Source: UKL13-2 sp038236905 (GTDB taxonomy: Bacteria; Pseudomonadota; Gammaproteobacteria; Burkholderiales; Usitatibacteraceae). Taken from it: a stretch of DNA of 64,000 nt. Below, piece after piece: positions 8,495-16,528 of this stretch. Location of the stretch: assembly GCA_038236905.1 (NCBI GenBank), contig JBBRZG010000002.1, positions 1 to 64,000 of the forward strand, read 5' to 3'. The stretch's first letter is position 1; each line of letters begins with the position of its first letter. Made by a program: the position numbers and the translations under genes. The notes under the pieces are model-generated. The model was not told where the DNA came from. It saw only the letters and a list, made by a program, of their open reading frames with translations, and ran no database searches.

Positions 8495-10174
8495 ATGAAC
8501 GATAGTCAAACCAACCTTTCGTCGCAATCGAAACTCAAAATCCATCCATCTGGTGCCAAGCTTAAAGCGGTGGGATTGGTGGGCTTGGGCGCTGTAGTAG
8601 GTGTTGCGTTGAGCTTGAATTTTTCGGCTACTGCCGAGAAGCAAAAGACCACGCTGAATCTGCCGATCGAAGAGGTGCGCATGCTGTCCGAAGTGTTTGG
8701 GCGCATTAAAAGCGACTACGTGGAAGATGTGGATGACAAGCGCCTGATAAAAGAGGCAATTAACGGCATGCTGACGGGCCTAGACCCGCACTCAGCGTTT
8801 CTTGACGCCGATGCGTTCAAGGAAATGCAAACCGTTACCACCGGCAAATTCGGTGGTCTGGGGATAGAAGTGGGCCAGGAAGATGGCCTAGTCAAGGTCA
8901 TTTCGCCGATTGACGACACGCCCGCTTTCAAAGCCGGGGTAAAAGCGGGCGACTATATTTTTAAAGTGGATGACGTCAGCTTGCGTGGCGTATCGATTAA
9001 CGACGCGGTGAAACGGATGAAAGGTGAGCCGGGCACTGACGTTACGCTCACGATTTTGCGCAAAGGCGAAAACAAAGAGCTAGTTTTTAAAATTCGACGG
9101 GCCGTGATCGAAATCCAAAGTGTTCGTGCGCGCGCGATTGAGCCCGGATATGCCTACGTTCGGCTAGCCCAGTTTGAAGAGGCGACCGCTGAAAAAATGG
9201 TGCGTGCGATAAATGATGCTTACAAGCAAAACAATGGTGCGCTTAAGGGTATTGTGCTTGACTTACGTAATGATCCGGGCGGATTGCTGAATTCTGCGGT
9301 TGCTGTATCCGCGGCATTTTTGCCCAAAGACGCTTTGGTGGTTTATACCGACGGGCGCGTAGAAGATTCGAAGATGCATCTCACCGCGCGTAAAGAAAAT
9401 TATCTGCGGAATTCTTCAAAAGAAGATTACATCGCCAAACTCCCTGCCTCGATCAAAGACATTCCAATGGTGGTGTTGGTCAACAATGGCAGCGCATCTG
9501 CGTCGGAGATTGTTGCGGGTGCCTTGCAGGATCATAAGCGGGCTGTAATTATGGGCTCGCAAACATTCGGCAAGGGTTCTGTGCAAACGATTCTGCCGCT
9601 GAATAATAACAGCGCTATGAAGCTCACCACTGCGCGTTATTTCACACCGAACGGACGTTCTATTCAAGCCAAGGGCATTACGCCTGATCAGACGGTGACA
9701 GATGGATCGCAACGCATCGAAATGCGCGAGGCAGATCTCGAGCGCCACCTCATTGGCGACGACGAGAAAAAAGCGGCTGACGCGTTGAAGTCTGAAGCGC
9801 TGAAAGTGGAAACGCTTAAAAAATTAAATGAGTCCGCGGTGAAGCCAGCGGGTGAAGCCGGTAAGAGCGGGACTGTTTCTCCAGCCGTAGCCGACGCAAA
9901 AGTCGCCGATGCGAAATTAGCAGAAGATAAGCCTGTGGAATACAAACCGCTTGATGGTGCCGACGGTAAACCGGTGGATTTTGTATTGCAGCAAGCAATG
10001 AATTTCTTGAAAGGGTTGCCAGTAGCGTCGAACCCGAGAGAGTTACTGGCTTCAAATGCAGCAACAACCTCCGGCTCGAAGAATGGCGTCAAAACTGCCG
10101 CAGTTCTGTCGCCGGTAAAGCAGGCGCCAAAATCTGAGGCAAAGATCGACGTTAAGCCAGCTGCGGGTAAGTAG
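8495..10174 (+). CDS. ctpA: S41 carboxy-terminal processing protease
   Basis: The 559-residue periplasmic protease has an N-terminal membrane or signal segment (about residues 25-45) and a PDZ domain (about 110-195, beginning with GKFGGLGIEVG). The S41 catalytic domain carries Ser335 in SASASEI and Lys360 in FGKGS, 25 residues apart as in Prc-type dyads. The C-terminal 120 residues are Ala/Lys-rich and low in complexity, ending PAAGK. CtpA enzymes trim C-termini of periplasmic proteins and often control peptidoglycan hydrolases, which fits the EnvC neighbour 100 bases upstream. AAGG precedes ATG 8495. Confidence 0.95.
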   Translation: MNDSQTNLSSQSKLKIHPSGAKLKAVGLVGLGAVVGVALSLNFSATAEKQKTTLNLPIEEVRMLSEVFGRIKSDYVEDVDDKRLIKEAINGMLTGLDPHSAFLDADAFKEMQTVTTGKFGGLGIEVGQEDGLVKVISPIDDTPAFKAGVKAGDYIFKVDDVSLRGVSINDAVKRMKGEPGTDVTLTILRKGENKELVFKIRRAVIEIQSVRARAIEPGYAYVRLAQFEEATAEKMVRAINDAYKQNNGALKGIVLDLRNDPGGLLNSAVAVSAAFLPKDALVVYTDGRVEDSKMHLTARKENYLRNSSKEDYIAKLPASIKDIPMVVLVNNGSASASEIVAGALQDHKRAVIMGSQTFGKGSVQTILPLNNNSAMKLTTARYFTPNGRSIQAKGITPDQTVTDGSQRIEMREADLERHLIGDDEKKAADALKSEALKVETLKKLNESAVKPAGEAGKSGTVSPAVADAKVADAKLAEDKPVEYKPLDGADGKPVDFVLQQAMNFLKGLPVASNPRELLASNAATTSGSKNGVKTAAVLSPVKQAPKSEAKIDVKPAAGK

Positions 10175-10213
10175 AAAGATTGGCTTTGCTGCCCGTGATG
10201 CGTGAAGTTGCTC

Positions 10214-11029
10214 ATGAATGATAGAGAGCTGTTGCGGTACAGTCGTCACATTCTGCTTGAAGAATTCGGGATTGAGGCACAGCAAAAACTGGCGACGTCC
10301 CACGCATTAGTGATCGGTGCGGGTGGTTTGGGTTCCGCTGCGCTCATGTATTTGGCCTCGGCGGGTGTTGGCGAGATAACCGTGGTGGATGGTGATGATG
10401 TAGATTTGACTAATTTGCAGCGGCAGATTATTCATCGAGAATCTCGTATTGGCATCAACAAGGCGCTGTCCGCGGCGCAATCAATGCGGGCTTTAAATGC
10501 AGATATTCGCGTCACGCCGGTGATACAACGTCTGTTGGCGGGCACCGTTGCAGGATATGTTTCGAAAGCCGATGTGGTGCTGGATTGCACCGACAATTTC
10601 GCCACCCGGCACACGATTAATCGCGCCTGTGTACATTATCGAAAACCGCTTGTCTCCGGCGCGGCGATTCGTTTTGACGGACAAATTACAAGCTTCGACT
10701 TCCGTCTCGACAATAGCCCGTGCTATCACTGTTTGTTCCCTGATGGCATCCAGAATGACGAGATCGATGAGCAGCGGTGCGCGGTGATGGGCGTATTTGC
10801 GCCCTTGGTAGGCATTATTGGCGCTATGCAGGCGTCAGAAGCATTGCGCCTTTTAACTGGCTTAGGGTTGCCGCTCACCGGCCGTTTACAGATGCTTGAT
10901 GCGCGTACCATGTCGTGGCAGACCATTAAATTTAAACGCGATTCTTCATGCAGCATCTGCGCAAAATCAAGTGCTGTTGCGGGCATTCAGCCAGCTAAAC
11001 ACGAGGAGAAATCGTATGAAACGATTTAG
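10214..11029 (+). CDS. HesA/MoeB/ThiF family adenylyltransferase
   Basis: An E1-like enzyme of about 271 residues that adenylates the C-terminal Gly-Gly of a sulfur carrier (MoaD or ThiS type). It shows RYSRHILLEEFG at the N-terminus, the nucleotide-binding GAGGLGSAALMYLASAG, the adenylation strand VVDGDDVDLTNLQRQ, and two zinc-binding pairs, CYHC and CSIC. There is no fused rhodanese domain, as in E. coli MoeB. The start at ATG 10214 gives the family N-terminus; a GTG at 10202 is also in frame. Its stop overlaps the next gene by 14 bases. Whether it serves molybdopterin or thiamine synthesis cannot be decided here. Confidence 0.92.
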   Translation: MNDRELLRYSRHILLEEFGIEAQQKLATSHALVIGAGGLGSAALMYLASAGVGEITVVDGDDVDLTNLQRQIIHRESRIGINKALSAAQSMRALNADIRVTPVIQRLLAGTVAGYVSKADVVLDCTDNFATRHTINRACVHYRKPLVSGAAIRFDGQITSFDFRLDNSPCYHCLFPDGIQNDEIDEQRCAVMGVFAPLVGIIGAMQASEALRLLTGLGLPLTGRLQMLDARTMSWQTIKFKRDSSCSICAKSSAVAGIQPAKHEEKSYETI

Positions 11030-11636
11030 TTTAATTTTGTTATTAGCCGCCGGAATGATCGTGTCATCTGTGCAAGTAAGCGCACAGGTGCTATACAAAT
11101 ATGTCGACGCCAATGGCAAAGTAACTTATTCCGACAAGCCCCCCAAGCCGGGCGAAAAGGCGGAGCGTATACAGGCTGATACGAAGACGAATGTGATTGA
11201 TTCACCAGTAGGATCGCGAGCAATCGCTTCCGGTGGCGGCAAGGAAGGCTCTGCCGACGTTAACGAGCGTATCAAGGAACGAGCGGCTCTTCGTGAAACA
11301 TTGCAAGGAAAAGTAGACGCAGCACGCGCTGCATTAGAAAGAGCCAAATTAGCTTTGGAAGAGGGTAGGACACCTCGCGAAGGGGAGCAGCGGGTCATTG
11401 TAAAGCCGGCTACTGTGAAGGCAAAGGATGGAACCATTGTTACGGTGCCAACAACGACTAACCCCGTGTCATCACCCGCTGTCGGCAGCCTTACCCCCAC
11501 GCCTGCTGGCCAAAATGCAGTTACTCGAACCGATGCTTATAGTGAGCGAATCGAGAGGCTAGAAGCGGCGGTCAAATCGGCAGAAGAGCAGTTAGAGCTC
11601 GCGCAAACTAATTACCGCCGTGGCGCGCCAGATTAG
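11016..11636 (+). CDS. Secreted DUF4124-domain protein with coiled coil
   Basis: The 206-residue protein begins with a signal peptide (MKRFSLILLLAAGM to VSAQ). This is followed directly by the DUF4124 motif, VLYKYVDANGKVTYSDKPP, a short beta module frequent in periplasmic proteins of beta- and gammaproteobacteria. Two charged helical stretches follow, around residues 85-120 and at the C-terminus. A strong GAGGAG ribosome site precedes ATG 11016, inside the end of the upstream gene, so expression is probably coupled to it. The 3' end overlaps the convergent tsaD by 29 bases. Role unknown. Confidence 0.85.
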   Translation: MKRFSLILLLAAGMIVSSVQVSAQVLYKYVDANGKVTYSDKPPKPGEKAERIQADTKTNVIDSPVGSRAIASGGGKEGSADVNERIKERAALRETLQGKVDAARAALERAKLALEEGRTPREGEQRVIVKPATVKAKDGTIVTVPTTTNPVSSPAVGSLTPTPAGQNAVTRTDAYSERIERLEAAVKSAEEQLELAQTNYRRGAPD

Positions 11637-12675
11637 TCATCTCTAAATCCCAGCGCGGCCGAACGCTGAAGCCGCGCGTGGCTTGCGAAAGTAAATCAGG
11701 ATTAGCCTCGATTCGCAATGCCGCCGCGAATGCGATCATTGCCCCGTTATCTGTGCAAAATTCCAATGGCGGGAAAAAAACCTGTGCCCCGATCCGCTCG
11801 GTCTCACGCAATAGCGTGTTGCGCAAAGATTGATTCGCACCCACCCCGCCGGACACCACCAGCGCTTTCATGCCGGTTTGTTTTAGTGCGGTAAGGCATT
11901 TTGCAGCAAGCACATCTACCACTGCCGCCTGAAACGATGCCGCAATGTCCGCACGAATATCGTCGGGAAGTAAGCCGGTGTTACCAGTGAGCTTTTTAGT
12001 CAACATCAGCACGGCCGTTTTCAAGCCGCTGAAGCTGAATTCCAGATCACCGCTATGCATCATAGGCCGCGGTAGCGGAAATTTTTTGGCGTTGCCGCGG
12101 CGCGCAAGCTCGCTTAACGCGGCACCGCCCGGATAAGGCAAACCAAGCAATGAGGCGGTTTTGTCGAAAGCTTCGCCAGCCGCGTCATCGACTGTTTCGC
12201 CGAGCAAAGTATACTGTCCAACTGCCTCAACGGCCATCAACTGTGTATGCCCGCCGGATACCAGCAGCGCGACAAATGGAAATTTTGGTCTCGGGTCGGC
12301 CAACAGCGGTGACAGTAAATGACCTTCTAAGTGGTGGATGCCCAAAACGGGTTTTCCAAGCGCCAACCCCAACCCTGCCGCCACGCTGGTGCCCACCATT
12401 AACGCGCCCCCCAAGCCTGGGCCTTCGGTAACTGCAATCGCATCGACTGAGCTAAGTAAGCGATTGCTATCTTTTAAAACCTTCTCGATCAGCGGAATAA
12501 GGCGCTGGATATGATCGCGCGACGCGAGTTCCGGTACGACGCCGCCATAGGCCGCGTGCATCGCGATTTGGGAATGTAGGCCGTGTGCTAGCAAACCCGT
12601 CGCTGCCGGTTGCGCGGTGTCGTATAGCGCTACGCCGGTCTCATCGCATGATGTTTCGATACCTAAAATGAGCAT
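11608..12675 (-). CDS. tsaD: tRNA N6-threonylcarbamoyladenosine transferase subunit
   Basis: TsaD transfers the threonylcarbamoyl group to A37 of ANN-decoding tRNAs, working with TsaB, TsaC and TsaE. The start at 12675 yields the canonical MLILGIETSCDET and has AGGA upstream; a 16-residue in-frame extension to 12723 is not supported. The metal-binding HHLEGH (His115 and His119), TEGPGLGGALMVG, LVSGGHTQL and VSGGVGANQ motifs are complete, and 355 residues is normal. The gene is divergent from rpsU, a widespread arrangement. Confidence 0.97.
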   Translation of the reverse strand: MLILGIETSCDETGVALYDTAQPAATGLLAHGLHSQIAMHAAYGGVVPELASRDHIQRLIPLIEKVLKDSNRLLSSVDAIAVTEGPGLGGALMVGTSVAAGLGLALGKPVLGIHHLEGHLLSPLLADPRPKFPFVALLVSGGHTQLMAVEAVGQYTLLGETVDDAAGEAFDKTASLLGLPYPGGAALSELARRGNAKKFPLPRPMMHSGDLEFSFSGLKTAVLMLTKKLTGNTGLLPDDIRADIAASFQAAVVDVLAAKCLTALKQTGMKALVVSGGVGANQSLRNTLLRETERIGAQVFFPPLEFCTDNGAMIAFAAALRIEANPDLLSQATRGFSVRPRWDLEMTNLARHGGN

Positions 12676-12716
12676 GCGGGACTTATCCTGTTGAGGTACG
12701 TTTTGCAAGTTCTTGC

Positions 12717-12745
12717 TTGGCAAAAACTGTGGGATGGGCTATTAT
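12717..12745 (+). promoter_or_regulatory. Sigma70-type promoter of rpsU
   Basis: TTGGCA at 12717-12722 and TATTAT at 12740-12745 are separated by 17 bases and each differs from consensus at one position. Transcription would start near 12752, leaving about 130 bases of leader before the rpsU ATG. A short GCGAT/ATCGC hairpin follows in the leader. Position and spacing are seen; promoter activity is inferred. Confidence 0.7.
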
Positions 12746-12882
12746 ATTGGGCTGTTCGCGATAAAAATCGCAGGGAAGATAAATCAGCACCTTCAGACCC
12801 ACAATTTATAGCGTCTCTGTAGCAATTTCACCGAGGTGCCAAATTGGGCGGGCATAACTAGAAAGTAGAAAGGTTTTTTGAA

Positions 12883-13095
12883 ATGCCATTGATTCGATTG
12901 AAAGAAAATGAGCCGTTCGACGTTGCATTACGTCGTTTTAAACGCGCTGTTGAAAAAACCGGTTTGCTGACTGAGCTTCGTGCTCGTGAGTCTTACGAAA
13001 AGCCAACCGCAGAGCGCAAGCGCAAACACGCTGCTGCCGTGAAGCGCCGCTACAAACGACTGCGCAGCCAAATGCTGCCACCGAAGCTTTACTAA
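12883..13095 (+). CDS. rpsU: Small ribosomal subunit protein bS21
   Basis: A 70-residue, very basic protein that joins the 30S subunit near the anti-Shine-Dalgarno region and is needed for initiation. PLIRLKENEPFDVALRRFKR, the AVEKTG turn and the Arg/Lys-rich C-terminus are typical. AAAGG lies upstream of ATG 12883. It is the first gene of the rpsU-yqeY-dnaG-rpoD block; a strong terminator follows immediately, so most transcripts probably end after rpsU. Confidence 0.98.
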   Translation: MPLIRLKENEPFDVALRRFKRAVEKTGLLTELRARESYEKPTAERKRKHAAAVKRRYKRLRSQMLPPKLY

Positions 13096-13120
13096 GTTTC
13101 GCAAGAGCAAAAATCTTTTG

Positions 13121-13148
13121 AGGCAGAGTGCGAACTCTGCCTTTTTTA
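13121..13148 (+). terminator. Rho-independent terminator after rpsU
   Basis: A perfect 9-bp stem (AGGCAGAGT at 13121-13129 with ACTCTGCCT at 13134-13142) closed by the four-base loop GCGA is followed by a run of T from 13143. It lies 26 bases after the rpsU stop codon. Readthrough or a separate promoter would be needed for the downstream genes. Confidence 0.93.
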
Positions 13149-13189
13149 TTTCGTTTCAATTTTTCGAGGCGACTTTTGGGAGCTTAAAA

Positions 13190-13633
13190 ATGACTTTACG
13201 TGAACGCATCAATGAGGACATGAAAACCGCCATGAAAGCGCGTGAGGCAGACAAGCTCAACGCAATTCGTCTGCTTACTTCGGCGCTGAAACAAAAGGAA
13301 GTCGATGAGCGTATTGAAATTACTGACGACGTAGTGTTGAACGTCATCGAAAAAATGTTGAAGCAACGCAAAGACTCCATCGAGCAATTTACCGCAGGCA
13401 ATCGGCTGGACTTGGTGGCGAAAGAGCAATTCGAAGTCGGCATCTTGGAAGTTTATATGCCGGCACAAATGTCGGACGCCGAACTGGCTGCCGTGTTGGA
13501 CGCGGTGATTGCCGAGACTGGCGCGACTAGCGCAAAAGATATGGGTAAGGTGATGATCACCTTGCGTCCACGCGTGGCCGGACGCGCAGATATGGGCAAG
13601 CTGTCGGGCGTGGTCAAGGCACGGTTGGGCTAG
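13190..13633 (+). CDS. yqeY: GatB/YqeY domain protein
   Basis: The 147-residue protein matches the YqeY family, which shares its fold with the tail domain of the amidotransferase subunit GatB and may bind tRNA. TLRERINEDMKTAMKAREADK, AIRLLTSALKQKEVDER and the C-terminal DMGKVMITLRPRVAGRADMGKLS motif are characteristic. The start at 13190 has GGGAG upstream; a longer in-frame start lies inside the rpsU terminator and is rejected. It is located between rpsU and dnaG as in many betaproteobacteria. Biochemical role is not settled. Confidence 0.93.
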   Translation: MTLRERINEDMKTAMKAREADKLNAIRLLTSALKQKEVDERIEITDDVVLNVIEKMLKQRKDSIEQFTAGNRLDLVAKEQFEVGILEVYMPAQMSDAELAAVLDAVIAETGATSAKDMGKVMITLRPRVAGRADMGKLSGVVKARLG

Positions 13634-13640
13634 CCACCCA

Positions 13641-13669
13641 TTGGGTGTAATTGGTTCGTCGCCTATAAT
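13641..13669 (+). promoter_or_regulatory. Putative dnaG promoter placing the start at or near the ATG
   Basis: A perfect TATAAT at 13664-13669 is preceded, with a 17-base spacer, by TTGGGT at 13641-13646. The dnaG ATG at 13679 is only 10 bases past the -10 box, so the first base of the transcript would fall within a few bases of the start codon. There is no Shine-Dalgarno sequence in the short interval. This suggests a leaderless or near-leaderless dnaG mRNA. Confidence 0.6.
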
Positions 13670-13678
13670 TAAGCCCTG

Positions 13679-15544
13679 ATGATTCCACCGGACTTTATTC
13701 AGCAGTTGCTTGCTCGCGTTGACATTGTTGACGTCGTGGACAAGCACGTGAAACTAAAAAAAGCGGGGCAGAATTATTCTGCATGCTGCCCGTTTCACAA
13801 TGAGAAAAGTCCCAGCTTCTCGGTAAGTCCGCAAAAGCAGTTCTATCATTGCTTTGGTTGCGGCGCGCATGGCACCGCGATCTCGTTTTTGATGGAATAT
13901 GCGGGCATGGGTTTCCGTGACTCCGTGCGCGAATTGGCTGAGGGCGTGGGTCTCACCATGCCGCAGGAAGCCAATGCAGGCGAATCGAGTGAGCGAGCAC
14001 GCGAAGCAGCCTCTTTAAGCGAGGTAATGTCGGCAGCGCGCGATTTCTATCGGCGCGAGTTAAAAAGCTCACCAAAAGCGATTGAGTATTTCAAAGGCCG
14101 CGGCGTGAGCGGTGAGATCGCGGCTAAGTTTGGACTGGGCTACGCGCCTGACGATTGGCAAGGTTTAAAAGGCGCGGTGGAGGATTACACGGCCGGCGCA
14201 TTGAACGAATGCGGATTGGTGATTGATAACGATGAGGGTCGTCGCTACGATCGGTTCCGTGATCGCGTCATGTTCCCAATTTTAGATCAACGAGGCAACG
14301 TCATTGGGTTTGGAGGTCGAATCATCGGCCAAGGCGAGCCGAAATATTTGAATTCGCCGGAGACCCCGTTGTTCGAAAAAGGCCGTGAGTTGTACGGACT
14401 ATTTCAGGCCCGCCGCGCGATCCGCGATCAGCAGACCGCCATCGTAGTGGAAGGTTATATGGACGTGGTGGCGCTCGCGCAGAATGGCGTTGAGAACGCG
14501 GTTGCCACACTTGGCACCGCGACTACGCCCACGCATGTGCAAAAGCTGCTGCGAATGGCTGACAATTTGGTGTTTTGTTTTGATGGCGACAAGGCTGGTC
14601 GAAAAGCTGCGTGGCGGGCGCTAGAACAATCGCTGCCCGTTGTAATTGATGGCAAAGATATTCGCTTTTTATTTTTGCCCGCAGAGGATGACCCCGACAC
14701 GTTTGTGCGCCGTCTGGGCAAAGACGCTTTTATCTCGGAACTTAAAAATGCGAAGCCGTTATCCGCGTTTTTGTTTGATCAATTATCGAGCGAAGTAGAC
14801 GGCGAGAGTGAAGAGGGCCGCGCGCGCCTGCTGGCGAACGCGAAGCCGCTGATCGCACAAGTCTCCACGCAAACCGCGCCCGCATTAGCGTTAATGCTGC
14901 GGCGCCGATTGGCTGATACCGTGGGTTTGGGCGCGATTGAAGTGGAGCGCTTAATTCCCATGTCTGTAGGGGGCAATGGAGGCGGCAACGCGCCTAGTGG
15001 TTATAACGATGCTTCACTAAACAACGGTTTTCGTAAGAGACCGCGCGCTCCGCAGGAGACGTATCGCGACGGTTCACCCAAGCCTCGCCAATATGCGCCT
15101 GGGGATAAGCGCGCGAATTGGGACGCCAAAAACCGTCGCGAGCCGACGCTTTCTGTGGGTGCAAAAAAGGTCGCCAAACTGTCGCCGGCTGAGCAGCTTA
15201 TTGTCGACATGATGTTAAAACCGCAGCTCGCCGGTCGCTTTGATTTTGCGACTGACGAAATTGAGGCAAGCGCGATCGGTGCGGCATATCGAATTGCGCA
15301 ATTTATTCGTGATCATGATTTCGAAGTGAACATGGGTGGCGTGCTTGAGCATTTTCGCCACTCGGTGGACGAATCGATTTTAGATCGTCTGTCAAAACAT
15401 CCCCTAATAACGGACGATGACATGGCTGCACGCGACGTGGATGCTGATTTTGATGCAGCGTTGGCAAAGCTGCACGAGACCGCACTGGCTGCTCAAAAGC
15501 GCGCCGAAATTGATCGGCGTGCGCGAGAGATGGGTTTGTCGTAA
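13679..15544 (+). CDS. dnaG: DNA primase DnaG
   Basis: DnaG makes RNA primers for replication. The 621-residue protein has the CHC2 zinc finger (CCPFHNEKSP and YHCFGCG, residues 36-63). The catalytic core has its TOPRIM acidic residues in VVEGYMDVVAL and FDGDKAGRKAAW. A flexible Pro/Arg-rich linker (about residues 430-500) leads to a C-terminal helicase-binding domain. The N-terminus MIPPDFIQQLLARVDIVDVV is canonical, which fixes the start at 13679 although it lacks a ribosome site. It lies between yqeY and rpoD. Confidence 0.97.
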   Translation: MIPPDFIQQLLARVDIVDVVDKHVKLKKAGQNYSACCPFHNEKSPSFSVSPQKQFYHCFGCGAHGTAISFLMEYAGMGFRDSVRELAEGVGLTMPQEANAGESSERAREAASLSEVMSAARDFYRRELKSSPKAIEYFKGRGVSGEIAAKFGLGYAPDDWQGLKGAVEDYTAGALNECGLVIDNDEGRRYDRFRDRVMFPILDQRGNVIGFGGRIIGQGEPKYLNSPETPLFEKGRELYGLFQARRAIRDQQTAIVVEGYMDVVALAQNGVENAVATLGTATTPTHVQKLLRMADNLVFCFDGDKAGRKAAWRALEQSLPVVIDGKDIRFLFLPAEDDPDTFVRRLGKDAFISELKNAKPLSAFLFDQLSSEVDGESEEGRARLLANAKPLIAQVSTQTAPALALMLRRRLADTVGLGAIEVERLIPMSVGGNGGGNAPSGYNDASLNNGFRKRPRAPQETYRDGSPKPRQYAPGDKRANWDAKNRREPTLSVGAKKVAKLSPAEQLIVDMMLKPQLAGRFDFATDEIEASAIGAAYRIAQFIRDHDFEVNMGGVLEHFRHSVDESILDRLSKHPLITDDDMAARDVDADFDAALAKLHETALAAQKRAEIDRRAREMGLS

Positions 15545-15582
15545 ATAGTTTTTTTAAAGGGTCGTCCTAACGCATCCTGAAG

Positions 15583-16050
15583 CTACGGATTTTGTTTCAT
15601 ATCCTCAAGACACTCGCGGCCCTTCGCGGTAATTTCAAAACGTCCCGGGACTGCGGTTTCGATAATGTGTCCCTTGCGACCCAGAAACGTGGCTACGCCA
15701 TTGCCCAGCGGGGCATTGGGGTCGGAGGCGAGCGCGCTCAGTCCCATGGTGCAGTTTTTGACGAACAACGCCAGCGTGCCTTTTTCGGTCAATTCATAGC
15801 TGCCGTCTTTGTGATGAACCAGCATTTTGATGCCGACTAAATGTCGCGCGTTGCGTGCCACGCAAGCGCTGGGCTTGTCGGATTTCAACATGTTGCCGAC
15901 TTGCTCTAAGGCTTCAAATTCGTCTCTGCTGAGGCGTTGAGTGATGACGGGTTGTTTCAATTTTTTCCTTTGATTTTCAATTTGGTGTGCTGCCGGCCGG
16001 GTAGCTTCGATTGTGCAACGCCGCTTGCTAATCAACGTTAATAGCCCCAA
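15583..16050 (-). CDS. Conserved hypothetical protein, possibly winged-helix
   Basis: The predicted protein has 155 residues. Two similar segments end in ...SYELTEKGTLAL and ...RFEITAKGRECL, each resembling the last helix and wing of a winged-helix domain, so a small DNA-binding or protein-binding role is possible. The first 33 residues are weakly supported, and Met54 (in QVGNMLKSDK) or a nearby start could be used instead. It lies opposite in direction between dnaG and rpoD, converging on dnaG. I do not recognise a named family. Confidence 0.6.
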   Translation of the reverse strand: MGLLTLISKRRCTIEATRPAAHQIENQRKKLKQPVITQRLSRDEFEALEQVGNMLKSDKPSACVARNARHLVGIKMLVHHKDGSYELTEKGTLALFVKNCTMGLSALASDPNAPLGNGVATFLGRKGHIIETAVPGRFEITAKGRECLEDMKQNP

Positions 16051-16528
16051 CTATAGGGCAGGCAGTGAACATTTTGGGCAGGTTGAAAAATTTTTTAAGA
16101 AACGTTCATTTGGCCGCGCTGTCCAACAGATGTGTTGGCGATGAGGCACTGCTCGGAGAATACAGCGGTTCGATCTTGCTTTTAAGGGCGGTTGCTGCCG
16201 CGCAGCAGAATACAATTTTTATTGATTAAAACCCTAGTATTGACGGGCATCTTAGAGGGTTTATGCTTCGAAATGTACGCCAGTCAACGAGGTAAAAATT
16301 TTGTTTGGCGCGCCTTAAAACCATCAATTAATCAATTGTTTAGCAAAAGCACTATTGAAAAATGGTCTCTTTTGATATAATCGAGGGTTCCCTGCTACTT
16401 TATTGAGCGATTAGCGCGATTGTTGCCCGTTAGTGTTTGGCTTGTCGTTAGCCCCATGTGACCCAACATCCACTAGCAGAATAGTAATCGCATAACACGG
16501 CACACCACCGCAAACGGACACCACCCAC
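16051..16528. other. Leader and promoter region of rpoD
   Basis: The 478 bases between the hypothetical gene and rpoD are AT-rich near 16230-16385 and hold the putative rpoD promoter listed separately. A 62-codon frame at 16192-16380 ends on the promoter and has no ribosome site, so it is not called. No other structure was identified. Confidence 0.5.
16355..16381 (+). promoter_or_regulatory. Putative rpoD promoter
   Basis: TTGAAA at 16355-16360 and TATAAT at 16376-16381 lie 15 bases apart, shorter than the usual 17, but the -10 match is perfect. The predicted start near 16388 gives a leader of about 140 bases before the rpoD ATG. The assignment rests on sequence match only. Confidence 0.45.

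Noticed and set aside
16192..16380. A 62-codon gene upstream of rpoD
   Set aside because: It has no ribosome site and ends on the putative rpoD promoter.
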